28,738 nt of DNA from J005 sp964613235 (GCA_964613235.1 CAZTGM010000021.1:1-28738), one strand, 5' to 3'; positions 1 to 7,471 are shown, numbered from the stretch's first letter. Notes: generated by a model not told the origin, from the letters alone. Program-made: numbers and translations.

Positions 1-2
1 CT

Positions 3-140
3 GCTGATTTCCGCCGCCAATTTCCGGATGGCCGCATCGGCTCCAGTCCCCAGATGGCTACCATTGAGACTGGCAGGGAATTCTGTGAACTGGCAGCGGA
101 TGCCTTGCTGGCAGACTATCAAACGTTTTTATCTGCCTGA
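3..140 (+). CDS. Creatininase-family protein, C-terminal fragment
   Basis: An open frame enters from the left edge and stops at the TGA ending at 140, giving 45 residues. The segment reads as a block around FPDGRIGSSPQMAT followed by an acidic amphipathic helix ending in LADYQTFLSA. That layout (a 'G.IG.P..AT...G' turn and then a terminal helix) is typical of the C-terminus of creatinine amidohydrolase/creatininase-family metal-dependent amidohydrolases, which include MftE-like and FAPy-deformylase-like members. The metal-binding core lies outside the window, so the substrate cannot be inferred. The reading rests on a short segment and is moderately confident. Confidence 0.55.
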   Translation, partial: ADFRRQFPDGRIGSSPQMATIETGREFCELAADALLADYQTFLSA

Positions 141-192
141 ACGGATATCAGCGTCTAACACTGCTGCATCAATCAACTGATCGGCCGTAAGT

Positions 193-214
193 AAAGGGCA
201 GCAGACTGCCCCTT
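193..214 (-). terminator. Hairpin terminator downstream of the glycine-zipper locus
   Basis: Reading the minus strand, AAGGGGCAG, loop TCTG, CTGCCCTTT forms a 9-bp stem with one G-U pair, followed by a short T-rich tail (TTTACTT). It starts 15 bases past the TAA at 230-232 that closes the shifted frame of the glycine-zipper locus, but about 180 bases past the stop of the glycine-zipper frame itself. It could also terminate the creatininase transcript on the plus strand, although the T-tract is weaker there. Confidence 0.5.
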
Positions 215-229
215 ACAGATTGTACCCCT

Positions 230-441
230 TTAATCTTCGTACCAGCGCCGGAGCGGATGATTCCGATATTCGGCACGATGCATACGGAAATGATGATTAT
301 CCGGGCATCCGTAAATCGTATGGCAGTGCCGATCACGCAACACCCTTACCCGCTCGATGCGCTGATGCTCGCGCATCTCATGCTCTCTCCACTCATGACG
401 TCGATGGGACGCTCGACGACGACTCACGGTATTCATCACCC
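230..441 (-). pseudogene. Out-of-frame His/Arg/Glu-rich C-terminal extension of the glycine-zipper gene
   Basis: This minus-strand frame (+1 relative to the upstream glycine-zipper frame) stays open to a TAA at 230 and encodes about 65 residues with a strongly biased Arg/His/Glu composition, for example HEWREHEMREHQRIERVR, ending LRRWYED. It has no ribosome binding site of its own. Small glycine-zipper envelope proteins often carry a charged or His/Arg-rich tail after the zipper, and a terminator hairpin lies just after this stop. I infer that the natural protein continued into this frame and that a one-base indel between about 395 and 441 separates the two parts. A chance open frame is the alternative. 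Confidence 0.4.
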
Positions 442-680
442 CGATACGTAATCGCTTGCGGACGACCCTGACTGATAATGACGCCGGTCACCGCACCCAG
501 CAAACCGCCGACAATCGCACCCTGTGCCGTCTGATTCCGGGCAGAACCGATCACCGCACCGGCAGTTGCTCCGATCAGTGCCGTGGTCGTTATCACGCTC
601 TGCTGATACTGATCCGCCTGCCCTGTTGCCGGCAACACGGAAACACCCAGCACCATCAATGCAAAAAATCCTTTTTTCAT
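393..680 (-). CDS. Glycine-zipper envelope protein, probably truncated by a frameshift
   Basis: The start is the ATG at 680, preceded by a strong AGGAGGTG ribosome binding site 5-7 bases away. It gives 95 residues. Residues 1-22 are a Sec signal peptide (MKKGFFALMVLGVSVLPATG, then QADQ). A glycine zipper follows, with small residues at four-residue spacing (GATAGAVIGSARN and AIVGGLLGAVTGVIIS), as in SlyB/OsmB/17 kDa-antigen-like proteins that form paired membrane helices. The last residues are Ser-rich (RESSSSVPSTS) and unlike the family, while the next frame continues with a charged tail, so the C-terminus shown may be an artefact of an indel. Family function is loosely linked to envelope integrity; the specific role is unknown. 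Confidence 0.7.
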   Translation of the reverse strand: MKKGFFALMVLGVSVLPATGQADQYQQSVITTTALIGATAGAVIGSARNQTAQGAIVGGLLGAVTGVIISQGRPQAITYRGDEYRESSSSVPSTS

Positions 681-682
681 GA

Positions 683-706
683 CACACCTCCTGTGGCTCA
701 GGTGTG
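683..706 (-). promoter_or_regulatory. Hairpin enclosing the ribosome binding site of the glycine-zipper gene
   Basis: On the minus strand CACACCT and AGGTGTG form a perfect 7-bp stem with a 10-base loop. The 3' arm overlaps the AGGAGGTG ribosome binding site and ends 2 bases before the ATG at 680. Pairing would hide the binding site, so translation could be conditional (temperature, RNA chaperone or small RNA). The structure is seen in the sequence; the regulation is inference. Confidence 0.4.
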
Positions 707-718
707 ATGATAGAATGA

Positions 719-731
719 TTGACAATGTCAA
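719..731 (-). promoter_or_regulatory. Palindrome overlapping the probable promoter of the glycine-zipper gene
   Basis: TTGACA-T-TGTCAA is a perfect 13-bp palindrome on the minus strand, about 40 bases upstream of the ATG at 680. It contains a consensus -35 hexamer, but no good -10 sits at 16-18 bases from it. A better -10 (TATCAT, 705-713 region) pairs with TTGTTG slightly upstream, which would place the palindrome inside the promoter where a dimeric regulator could act. The binding protein is unknown. Confidence 0.35.
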
Positions 732-820
732 CAATGAGCAAATAACCCGATCCTGCGTGGAATCTTTACCCCTGAAGACTTTCGTGAGATTCCAGATCGT
801 ACAGCTGCGATATACATACT

Positions 821-850
821 AAAAGGGCGTCGGGCGCCACAGCGCCCTTT
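821..850 (-). terminator. Rho-independent terminator of pfp
   Basis: On the minus strand AAAGGGCG, a 13-base loop and CGCCCTTTT form an 8-bp GC-rich stem running into a T-tract, about 20 bases after the pfp stop codon at 871. Confidence 0.7.
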
Positions 851-870
851 CCCGCAATATACTACTGCAC

Positions 871-2058
871 TTAGAAAAGTTTGCCGATTATCGGCATCGT
901 ACCAACCAGCGGCCGCAGATAATCCAGCCATGCTGCAGTTACATCATTGCCCGCTTCATTGATATGAGCATCTTTCATCTCGGTTGCCTCGCGGGCCACG
1001 CTTGATAGCGGTGTGATGAAATAATCACTCTGATAAGGTGAATCCGACAGACGCCGAATGGCGACTGATCCGGGTACACCCTCACTAACGGCATGCGTCA
1101 CGGCAAAGGCGCCAACCTCACGCGCCTCGCGCGCATCAACGTCGGATACAATCGTCGGAAAACTGCGCTGCAGATAACCAAAGGTATCCGCGCGAATACG
1201 CACTGTTTCGCCGGCATAGGCCTCTTTCACCTTCTTTGACAGGAAATCACCCAGTGCTCCGGTACCGGACAACTGCACATTACCATGTGAATCACGTTCG
1301 CCGGTGGCTGCAATCGGCTGACCATCGGCATCGGCCACACCCTCGGAAACAGCGACAACACAACGCCCATGCCTAGCCACCACATCCTTCACATCCTGCT
1401 GGAAACGTGCGATATCAAAAGTACGCTCCGGCAAATAGATCAGATGCGGGCCATCGCCCTCACCCTGCCGGGCCAGTGCGGATGCTGCAGTCAGAAAGCC
1501 TGCATGACGCCCCATGACCACATTAATCTTGATTCCTAGCAAGGCGGCGTTATCACGATCATCGCCCATGAAGGCCAGTGCCACGAACTTCGCCGCGGAG
1601 GCAAAACCGGGACAATGATCAGTAACGCGCAAATCGTTATCGATGGTTTTAGGGATATGCACCGTACAGAAATCGTAATCGGCCTGGCGAGCCATTTCAG
1701 CAATGATATGCGCCGTTTCTGCCGAATCATTGCCACCGACATAGAAGAAATAACGTACATCATGTTTTCTGAACACTTCAAATACCCGCTCACACTCTTC
1801 CTTACCCGGCTTCAGGCGCACCGAACCCAGGGCTGCGGCAGGCGTCTGCGCCACCTGTTCCAGATGTTCCCGACTCTGTGTCGTCAGGTCGATGAAATCC
1901 TCATTCATAATACCGGCAATACCATGGTGCGCTCCCAGAATGCCAGTGATGTTCGCACATTCTCTGGCTACTAACACCGCGCCAACCAGCGATTGATTAA
2001 TTACTGTCGTCGGCCCGCCCGATTGGCCAATGACCATCTTTCCCTTCAGCGCTGCCAT
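871..2058 (-). CDS. pfp: Pyrophosphate-dependent 6-phosphofructokinase
   Basis: The product is 395 residues, cytoplasmic, and reversibly phosphorylates fructose 6-phosphate to fructose 1,6-bisphosphate using PPi. Visible motifs are GQSGGPT (11-17), GGNDS (108-112), PKTIDND (136-142, with the catalytic TID) and the sugar-phosphate motif MGRHAG (182-187). ATP enzymes have GGDGS and PGTIDND. Replacement of the glycine by Asp in the first motif and by Lys in the second marks PPi use. The ATG at 2058 is chosen because GAGGGGGTGG lies just upstream; an in-frame ATG at 2089 would add 10 residues. It is divergent from the phosphatase at 2147. In autotrophs and methylotrophs this enzyme can replace FBPase or ATP-PFK and act on sedoheptulose phosphates; that broader role is inferred here. 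Confidence 0.92.
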   Translation of the reverse strand: MAALKGKMVIGQSGGPTTVINQSLVGAVLVARECANITGILGAHHGIAGIMNEDFIDLTTQSREHLEQVAQTPAAALGSVRLKPGKEECERVFEVFRKHDVRYFFYVGGNDSAETAHIIAEMARQADYDFCTVHIPKTIDNDLRVTDHCPGFASAAKFVALAFMGDDRDNAALLGIKINVVMGRHAGFLTAASALARQGEGDGPHLIYLPERTFDIARFQQDVKDVVARHGRCVVAVSEGVADADGQPIAATGERDSHGNVQLSGTGALGDFLSKKVKEAYAGETVRIRADTFGYLQRSFPTIVSDVDAREAREVGAFAVTHAVSEGVPGSVAIRRLSDSPYQSDYFITPLSSVAREATEMKDAHINEAGNDVTAAWLDYLRPLVGTMPIIGKLF

Positions 2059-2146
2059 GATTACCACCCCCTCAAAAAGTTGCCCCATGATAACGCGATT
2101 GCATTCGGGCGTCTTCCCCTGATATGTTTTCCCGCCAGGAGATTGC

Positions 2147-2929
2147 ATGATCAAACCGGATGTCATCATTGCATTACTCGAGCAGGCGGGCAGACAGATA
2201 ATTCTGCCCGCCTTTGAGCGCAGCAGAAACACGCAACACAAGACCGACGGATCGGTGGTAACGGAAACCGACATCGCCTGTCAGCAATATCTGAAAACCG
2301 CACTGGCCGAGATGGCGCCGGACATAGCTTTCCTCGGTGAAGAAATGGATGAAGCCGAACAGCTTGCCTGCCTGAACAGCAATCGCCGCTACTGGTGCCT
2401 GGATCCGCTGGATGGTACAACCAATTTCGTCGCTTCATTCCCCATGTTTGCCATTTCACTGGCATTAATCGAACAGGGGTACCCTGTACAGGGCTACATC
2501 CACGATCCGTTGCAGCAGGAGACTTTCATGGGCATACGCGGAAAGGGCGCCTGGCTTAATGGCGTGCCATTGCGTGCTGCCGCAGAAAACAGGCTGCAAT
2601 GCGCGGTCGGCAGCATTGATTTCAAACGCTTGACGCCATCACTGGCGAACAAACTGATCCGCCCTGGCATTTATCGCAGTCAGCGTAATATCGGTACTTG
2701 CGCATTGGAATGGGCATGGCTGGCCGCCGGCCGCATGCACTTCATCATCCATGGCGGCGAAAAAGTGTGGGATTATGCGGCCGGCAGCCTGATTGCCGGA
2801 GAGGCAGGCTGCCATGTCGGTGATTTTTCCTCTGCCCCGCTGTTCCCGTCCCGCAATCTGTCTTCACCCATTCTGGCCTGCTGCACACAAAGCGTGCAAC
2901 AGCAATTAATGTCTGAAATCAACAACTAG
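2147..2929 (+). CDS. Inositol monophosphatase-family phosphatase
   Basis: A 260-residue Mg2+-dependent, Li+-sensitive-type phosphomonoesterase. The metal-site motifs are intact: GEE (64-66), DPLDGTTNF (86-94) and WDYAAG (208-213). AGGAG precedes the ATG at 2147 by about 6 bases. Family members hydrolyse inositol 1-phosphate, 3'-phosphoadenosine 5'-phosphate (CysQ), histidinol phosphate or, in some lineages, fructose 1,6-bisphosphate; sequence reading alone does not separate these. Its position divergent from pfp and upstream of glpX makes a sugar-phosphate substrate worth considering, but this is inference. The 88-bp spacer to pfp must hold both promoters. Confidence 0.85.
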   Translation: MIKPDVIIALLEQAGRQIILPAFERSRNTQHKTDGSVVTETDIACQQYLKTALAEMAPDIAFLGEEMDEAEQLACLNSNRRYWCLDPLDGTTNFVASFPMFAISLALIEQGYPVQGYIHDPLQQETFMGIRGKGAWLNGVPLRAAAENRLQCAVGSIDFKRLTPSLANKLIRPGIYRSQRNIGTCALEWAWLAAGRMHFIIHGGEKVWDYAAGSLIAGEAGCHVGDFSSAPLFPSRNLSSPILACCTQSVQQQLMSEINN

Positions 2930-2959
2930 CCCGGATTTCTTCACGAAGTCCATGCGGGC
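2929..2959. repeat. REP-like extragenic hairpin
   Basis: Beginning on the last base of the phosphatase stop codon, GCCCG (2929-2933) pairs with CGGGC (2955-2959), and an inner stem CTTC-AC-GAAG with a flanking GGA/TCC pairing sits inside. It resembles the GCCCGGATT...GGGC type of extragenic palindrome found scattered in proteobacterial genomes. No T-tract follows closely, so a REP-like element is preferred over a terminator. Only one copy was noticed in the window. Confidence 0.4.
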
Positions 2960-3292
2960 CAGATTGCACTTTTAGCTATGTAACAGGTACGGCTGTGTTC
3001 CATTGCCTACATACGCACCTCGCTCTCATCTGCCCTGCTCCATCCATCCACGAACTTATGAAAACCTCCGGCTGATGCGCGTTCATTGCTATCATGCGAC
3101 TGCACCCATCTCTTCACGCATAACCACCTGATAATCAGCACTTGCCCATGAAGCACAATGATATACATAAATATAATTCCATATCATATTGTTTCTATTT
3201 GATTTTCTCACACCAACCCTGACGCACTCGATTTTAGCCCCGGAATTCGCTAGTATCCCGCCACAAAAAAATCCAGGAGGGGACCCGGTACA
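2960..3292 (+). promoter_or_regulatory. Gene-free region upstream of glpX with AT-rich inverted repeat
   Basis: No coding frame is convincing in these 330 bp. The stretch 3150-3215 is strikingly AT-rich and carries the inverted repeat ATGATAT (3158-3164) / ATATCAT (3181-3187) with a 16-base spacer, in the size range of LysR-type (CbbR-like) sites. A possible -10, TAGTAT at 3251-3256, lies about 40 bases before the ATG, with only a poor -35 (TCGATT, 3228-3233). The region is the likely promoter of the carbon block; the exact elements are uncertain. Confidence 0.35.
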
Positions 3293-4246
3293 ATGGGAAA
3301 AGTAAGTGATCTAAAAATCGATCTAGTGGAAGTTTGCGAAGCCGCAGCCCGTGCCTGTGCCCCATTTGTTGGCTCCGGCCAGAAAGATGAAGGCGACGGG
3401 CTGGCCGTGGACGCCATGCGCAGCCGCATCAATGAAGTAAAGATGAACGGCATGATCGTTATTGGCGAAGGCGCCAAGGATGAAGCCCCCGCCCTCTATG
3501 ACGGTGAAAAAGTCGGCACCGGTGAAGGCATTGGTGTGGATATCGCCGTTGACCCGATTGAGGGCACCAATCTTTTCGCCAAGGACATGCCTGGCTCTAT
3601 TGTTACACTGGCTGCAGCGCCGGAGGGGACAATGTATCGCCCGGGTTCCTGTTTTTATATGGACAAGCAAGTTTATCCGAAAGCAGCACGCGGCAAAATT
3701 GATCCGCAGGCACCCGTGGCCGACCGCCTCCATCAATTAGCCAGCGCACTAGGCAAGGACGTCGCCGAGCTGAAGATATTTATCCTCGACAAACCCCGAC
3801 ACCAGGACCTGATCAGTCAGGTTTATGCCGCTGGCGCCAAGGTGCGCCTAGCAACCGACGGTGATGTAAATGGTGCTATTCAGGCTGTACTGAATATGGG
3901 GTCGGATGCGCTGTTCGGCATCGGCGGTACGCCGGAAGGCATCGTAACTGCCTGTGCAGCACGCGCCATGGGCGCAGAAATGTTTGGTCGCATGGCGCCG
4001 CAGAAGGACTTTGAAATTGAATTGTGCAAAAAGGAAGGCGTGGACACTACATCTGTCCTCACCCGCGACGAACTGGTTACATCCGACGATGTACTTTTTA
4101 TTGCTACCGGCCTGACTTCCGGTGCCTATGTGCGTCATGTCAAAACCGGTAATGACAGCCACGGCCGCTTTATGACAACGGACACGGTCGTGCTGGACGG
4201 CGGTATTGGCAATATTCGTCGGGTTCAAACTACTTTGCACGTTTAA
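3293..4246 (+). CDS. glpX: Fructose-1,6-bisphosphatase class II (GlpX type)
   Basis: The 317-residue product hydrolyses fructose 1,6-bisphosphate to fructose 6-phosphate, and in cyanobacteria-like relatives also sedoheptulose 1,7-bisphosphate. Family motifs are GDGLAVDAMR (34-43), IGEGAKDEAP (57-66) and the metal-binding DPIEGTN (87-93). Length is normal for the family. AGGAGGGG lies about 10 bases before the ATG. It heads the plus-strand block followed by transketolase, so a Calvin-cycle regeneration role is likely. Dual FBPase/SBPase activity is inferred from the context and from the absence of a separate SBPase in the window. A strong terminator follows, so it may form its own transcript. 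Confidence 0.95.
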   Translation: MGKVSDLKIDLVEVCEAAARACAPFVGSGQKDEGDGLAVDAMRSRINEVKMNGMIVIGEGAKDEAPALYDGEKVGTGEGIGVDIAVDPIEGTNLFAKDMPGSIVTLAAAPEGTMYRPGSCFYMDKQVYPKAARGKIDPQAPVADRLHQLASALGKDVAELKIFILDKPRHQDLISQVYAAGAKVRLATDGDVNGAIQAVLNMGSDALFGIGGTPEGIVTACAARAMGAEMFGRMAPQKDFEIELCKKEGVDTTSVLTRDELVTSDDVLFIATGLTSGAYVRHVKTGNDSHGRFMTTDTVVLDGGIGNIRRVQTTLHV

Positions 4247-4263
4247 AATATAATAGCACCCGT

Positions 4264-4293
4264 AAAAGCATAAATTTAATTTATGCTTTTTAT
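4264..4293 (+). terminator. Palindromic AT-rich terminator after glpX
   Basis: AAAAGCATAAAT, loop TTA, ATTTATGCTTTT is a perfect 12-bp stem starting 18 bases after the glpX stop and running into T residues (to 4291). The stem begins with four A residues, so it could in principle stop transcription from both sides. Confidence 0.75.
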
Positions 4294-4372
4294 AACAAGC
4301 GCTAATTAGATTTTATACACAAAATAAATAGGGTTCATTGAACTGGACCATCCACAAAAGGGGAACGAGAAC

Positions 4373-6364
4373 ATGAGCAACAATCGCAGACATCTGGCCA
4401 ACGCAGTACGCGTCCTGTCCATGGACGCTGTCCAGAAGGCCAACTCCGGTCATCCGGGGGCACCGATGGGTATGGCGGATATCGCCGAAGTGCTGTGGAA
4501 CGATTATCTGAAGCATAATCCGAATAATACCAAATGGTCGGATCGCGATCGCTTCATCCTGTCCAATGGACATGGTTCGATGCTGATCTATTCACTACTG
4601 CACCTATCCGGCTATGACCTGCCGATGGATGAAATCAAACGATTCCGCCAGCTGCATTCACGCACGCCGGGCCATCCGGAATATGGTTACGCGCCGGGTG
4701 TTGAAACCACAACCGGCCCGCTGGGTCAGGGTATCACCAATGCCGTGGGCATGGCGATTGCCGAGCGCATGCTGGCCGGCCAGTTTAACAGGCCGGGCCA
4801 TGAAATCGTTGATCACTATACCTATGTGTTTCATGGCGATGGCTGTCTCATGGAAGGTATTTCGCATGAAGCCTGCTCCCTGGCCGGCACGCTGGGACTG
4901 GGTAAGCTAATCCTGTTCTGGGATGACAATGGCATTTCCATCGACGGTGAAGTGGAAGGCTGGTTTACCGACGACACCCCTGCCCGCTTCGAATCCTACG
5001 GCTGGCAGGTCATCCGCAATGTCAACGGTCATGATGCCGATGAAATCAAGGCTGCAATTGAAACCGCACGCGCCAACACCAATCAGCCGACCATGATCTG
5101 CTGCAAGACCATTATCGGCTTCGGTTCGCCAAATAAGGCCGGTAGCCATGACTGTCATGGCGCAGCCCTCGGTGAAGAAGAATGCGCGCTGGTACGCAAG
5201 GAACTGGACTGGGAATACGAACCGTTTGTGATTCCTGAAGATGTTTACGCCGGCTGGGATGCCAAAGACAAGGGCATGGCCGCAGAAGCCGAATGGCAAG
5301 CACGTTTCGATGCTTACAAGGCCGAATACCCTGAGCTGGCTGCAGAATTCGAACGCCGTCAGGCAGGCGAACTGCCGGCTAACTGGCAGGAAGGCGTCAA
5401 GGCCTGGATCGACAAGCTGCGTGAAGAAAAGCCAGGCTGGGCAACCCGTGTTGCTTCCGGCAAAACCATCGGTGCTTTTGCCGCCTTGCTGCCGGAACTG
5501 GTGGGCGGCTCCGCCGACCTGGCACCGTCCAACAACACCAAGTGGCCGGAAGCCGTGGCCTTCTCCAAGGACACGCCGGCAGGTAATTATGTACACTATG
5601 GCGTACGCGAATTCGGCATGAGCCATATCATGAACGGCATGGTACTGCACGGTGGTGTAATCCCGTTCGGCGGCACCTTCCTGATGTTCTCGGAATATGC
5701 GCGTAATGCCATCCGGATGTCCGCATTGATGAAAATTGGTACGATCTTCCTGTATACCCATGACTCCATCGGCCTGGGTGAAGATGGTCCGACGCATCAG
5801 CCAGTCGAACAGATTGCCACACTGCGCATGATTCCACGCATGCATACCTGGCGTCCATGTGATGCAGTTGAATCTGCCGTGGCCTGGAAGTGCGCAGTTG
5901 AACGCCGCGACAATCCGACTACGCTGGTATTCACCCGTCAGGGGCTGCCCTGTAATGATTACACCGATGAGCAGGTCGCCAATATTGAACGCGGTGGTTA
6001 TATCCTCAGCGATTGTGAAGGCACGCCGGATGTCATCATCATCGCGACCGGTTCGGAAGTGCAGCTGGCACTGGCTGCACAGCAGCAATTGTCCGGCAAG
6101 AACGTGCGCGTGGTTTCCATGCCATGTACCGAACGTTTCGATGAACAGGATGCTGCCTACAAGGAATCCGTGCTGCCGGCATCGGTAACAGCACGCGTTG
6201 CCGTTGAAGCCGGTGTTACCGGATTCTGGAGCAAGTATGTCGGCCTGAACGGCAAGGTGATTGGCATTGATACCTTCGGCGAATCCGCACCGGCCGGCGA
6301 GCTGTTCAAACTGTTCGGCATTACCACGGAAGCCGTCGTGGCCGCCGTAAACGAAGTCGCTTAA
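4373..6364 (+). CDS. tkt: Transketolase
   Basis: A 663-residue thiamine-diphosphate enzyme that transfers two-carbon units between sugar phosphates in the Calvin and pentose phosphate pathways. Visible are the N-terminal substrate/cofactor motif NSGHPGAPMGMAD (24-36), the ThDP motif from GDG (155-157) to DDN (184-186), and the pyrimidine-domain stretch GGTFLMFSEYARNAIRMS with the catalytic-site glutamate. Length is standard for bacterial Tkt. AAAAGGGG sits about 10 bases before the ATG. It lies between a terminator after glpX and gap 23 bases downstream, so tkt-gap are probably co-transcribed. A weak promoter candidate (TTATAA at 4290-4295 and TTATAC at 4313-4318) precedes it. Confidence 0.97.
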   Translation: MSNNRRHLANAVRVLSMDAVQKANSGHPGAPMGMADIAEVLWNDYLKHNPNNTKWSDRDRFILSNGHGSMLIYSLLHLSGYDLPMDEIKRFRQLHSRTPGHPEYGYAPGVETTTGPLGQGITNAVGMAIAERMLAGQFNRPGHEIVDHYTYVFHGDGCLMEGISHEACSLAGTLGLGKLILFWDDNGISIDGEVEGWFTDDTPARFESYGWQVIRNVNGHDADEIKAAIETARANTNQPTMICCKTIIGFGSPNKAGSHDCHGAALGEEECALVRKELDWEYEPFVIPEDVYAGWDAKDKGMAAEAEWQARFDAYKAEYPELAAEFERRQAGELPANWQEGVKAWIDKLREEKPGWATRVASGKTIGAFAALLPELVGGSADLAPSNNTKWPEAVAFSKDTPAGNYVHYGVREFGMSHIMNGMVLHGGVIPFGGTFLMFSEYARNAIRMSALMKIGTIFLYTHDSIGLGEDGPTHQPVEQIATLRMIPRMHTWRPCDAVESAVAWKCAVERRDNPTTLVFTRQGLPCNDYTDEQVANIERGGYILSDCEGTPDVIIIATGSEVQLALAAQQQLSGKNVRVVSMPCTERFDEQDAAYKESVLPASVTARVAVEAGVTGFWSKYVGLNGKVIGIDTFGESAPAGELFKLFGITTEAVVAAVNEVA

Positions 6365-6387
6365 CAAAGCACAAGGAGAGAAAAACA

Positions 6388-7392
6388 ATGACGATTAAGA
6401 TTGGTATTAACGGATTTGGCCGTATCGGCCGCATGGCATTCCGCGCGATTGCCAAAGACTTCACGGATATGGAAGTAGTCGGCATCAACGATCTGCTTGA
6501 TCCTGAATATCAGGCATACATGCTGAAATACGATTCCGTACACGGTCGTTTTGACGGCGATGTATCAGTCGTTGATGGCAACCTGGTTGTTGACGGCAAA
6601 ACGGTTCGCGTCACTGCAGAGCGCGACCCTGCCAACCTGAAGTGGGACGAACTTGGTGTTGATGTTGTGCTCGAATGCACCGGTTTCTTCCTGACCGAAG
6701 AAACCTGCCAGGCACATATTGCTGCAGGTGCCAAGAAGGTTGTGCAGTCCGCTCCATCCAAGGACGCTACGCCGATGTTCGTTTACGGCGTGAACCATGA
6801 GGAGTATGCCGGTCAGGCCATCACCTCGGCAGCATCCTGCACGACCAACTGCCTGGCTCCACTGGCCAAGGTCATCCATGACAACTTCGGCATCAGGCGC
6901 GGCCTGATGACCACCGTTCATGCTGCAACGGCCACGCAGAAAACCGTGGACGGCCCGTCCATGAAGGACTGGCGCGGCGGTCGCGGCATCCTGGAAAACA
7001 TCATTCCGTCTTCCACCGGTGCGGCCAAGGCTGTGGGCAAAGTCATCCCTTCGCTGAACGGCAAACTGACCGGCATGGCCTTCCGCGTACCGACCTCTGA
7101 TGTATCGGTAGTGGACCTGACCGTTGAACTCGAAAAGGAAACCACTTACGACGAAATCGTCGCCACAGTGAAAAAGGCTTCCGAAACCCCGGGTATCGGT
7201 GATACGCTGGCTTTCACTGATGAAAAAGTTGTTTCCACCGATTTCCGCGGTATCGGTTATTCCTCGATCTTTGACTCCACGGCCGGCATCGCCATTGACG
7301 GCACATTCGTCAAGCTCGTTGCCTGGTATGACAACGAGTATGGCTATACCTGCAATATGATGCGTTTCGTTCGCCACGTCGCGAACAACTAA
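6388..7392 (+). CDS. gap: Glyceraldehyde-3-phosphate dehydrogenase, type I
   Basis: 334 residues. It interconverts glyceraldehyde 3-phosphate and 1,3-bisphosphoglycerate with NAD(P). The Rossmann motif INGFGRIGR (7-15), the nucleotide-adjacent aspartate in GIND (32-35), the catalytic cysteine in SCTTNC (Cys151) and the base His178 in TTVHAA are all present. AAGGAG lies 9 bases before the ATG. The Asp of GIND suggests NAD use, but residues near 185 were not enough to exclude NADP. It follows tkt by 23 bases and is separated from pgk by a strong double hairpin that could set different gap and pgk levels. Confidence 0.97.
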   Translation: MTIKIGINGFGRIGRMAFRAIAKDFTDMEVVGINDLLDPEYQAYMLKYDSVHGRFDGDVSVVDGNLVVDGKTVRVTAERDPANLKWDELGVDVVLECTGFFLTEETCQAHIAAGAKKVVQSAPSKDATPMFVYGVNHEEYAGQAITSAASCTTNCLAPLAKVIHDNFGIRRGLMTTVHAATATQKTVDGPSMKDWRGGRGILENIIPSSTGAAKAVGKVIPSLNGKLTGMAFRVPTSDVSVVDLTVELEKETTYDEIVATVKKASETPGIGDTLAFTDEKVVSTDFRGIGYSSIFDSTAGIAIDGTFVKLVAWYDNEYGYTCNMMRFVRHVANN

Positions 7393-7400
7393 GACACAGT

Positions 7401-7429
7401 GTGGGCGCCTCCCCCGGGAGTGCGCCCAC
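7401..7429 (+). promoter_or_regulatory. GC-rich hairpin immediately after gap
   Basis: GTGGGCGC (7401-7408) pairs with GCGCCCAC (7422-7429), and within the loop CTCCC pairs with GGGAG, so only one T is unpaired on the 3' side. The result is a very stable 13-bp stem starting 8 bases after the gap stop. Only three T residues follow (7431-7433), so it is at best a leaky terminator and more likely a 3' stabiliser or processing element of the gap mRNA. Confidence 0.55.
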
Positions 7430-7471
7430 GTTTGTCATTGGCCGTTGCCAGCAGCCGCCAATGACAAACGT
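7428..7471 (+). repeat. Perfect 15-bp inverted repeat between gap and pgk
   Basis: ACGTTTGTCATTGGC (7428-7442) and GCCAATGACAAACGT (7457-7471) are exact reverse complements, separated by 14 bases. The left arm shares two bases with the preceding hairpin, so the two structures compete at their border. The arms are longer and more perfect than a usual terminator stem and no T-tract follows. The element may be an mRNA processing or decay barrier, a mobile-repeat relic, or an operator. Confidence 0.6.

Noticed and set aside
4907..6388. A 493-codon open frame on the minus strand opposite tkt
   Set aside because: It mirrors the codon structure of transketolase, has Cys/His-rich composition without domains, and lies fully antisense to a certain gene.
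6565..7377. A 270-codon minus-strand frame inside gap
   Set aside because: Antisense shadow of GAPDH; composition is typical of reverse-frame translation.
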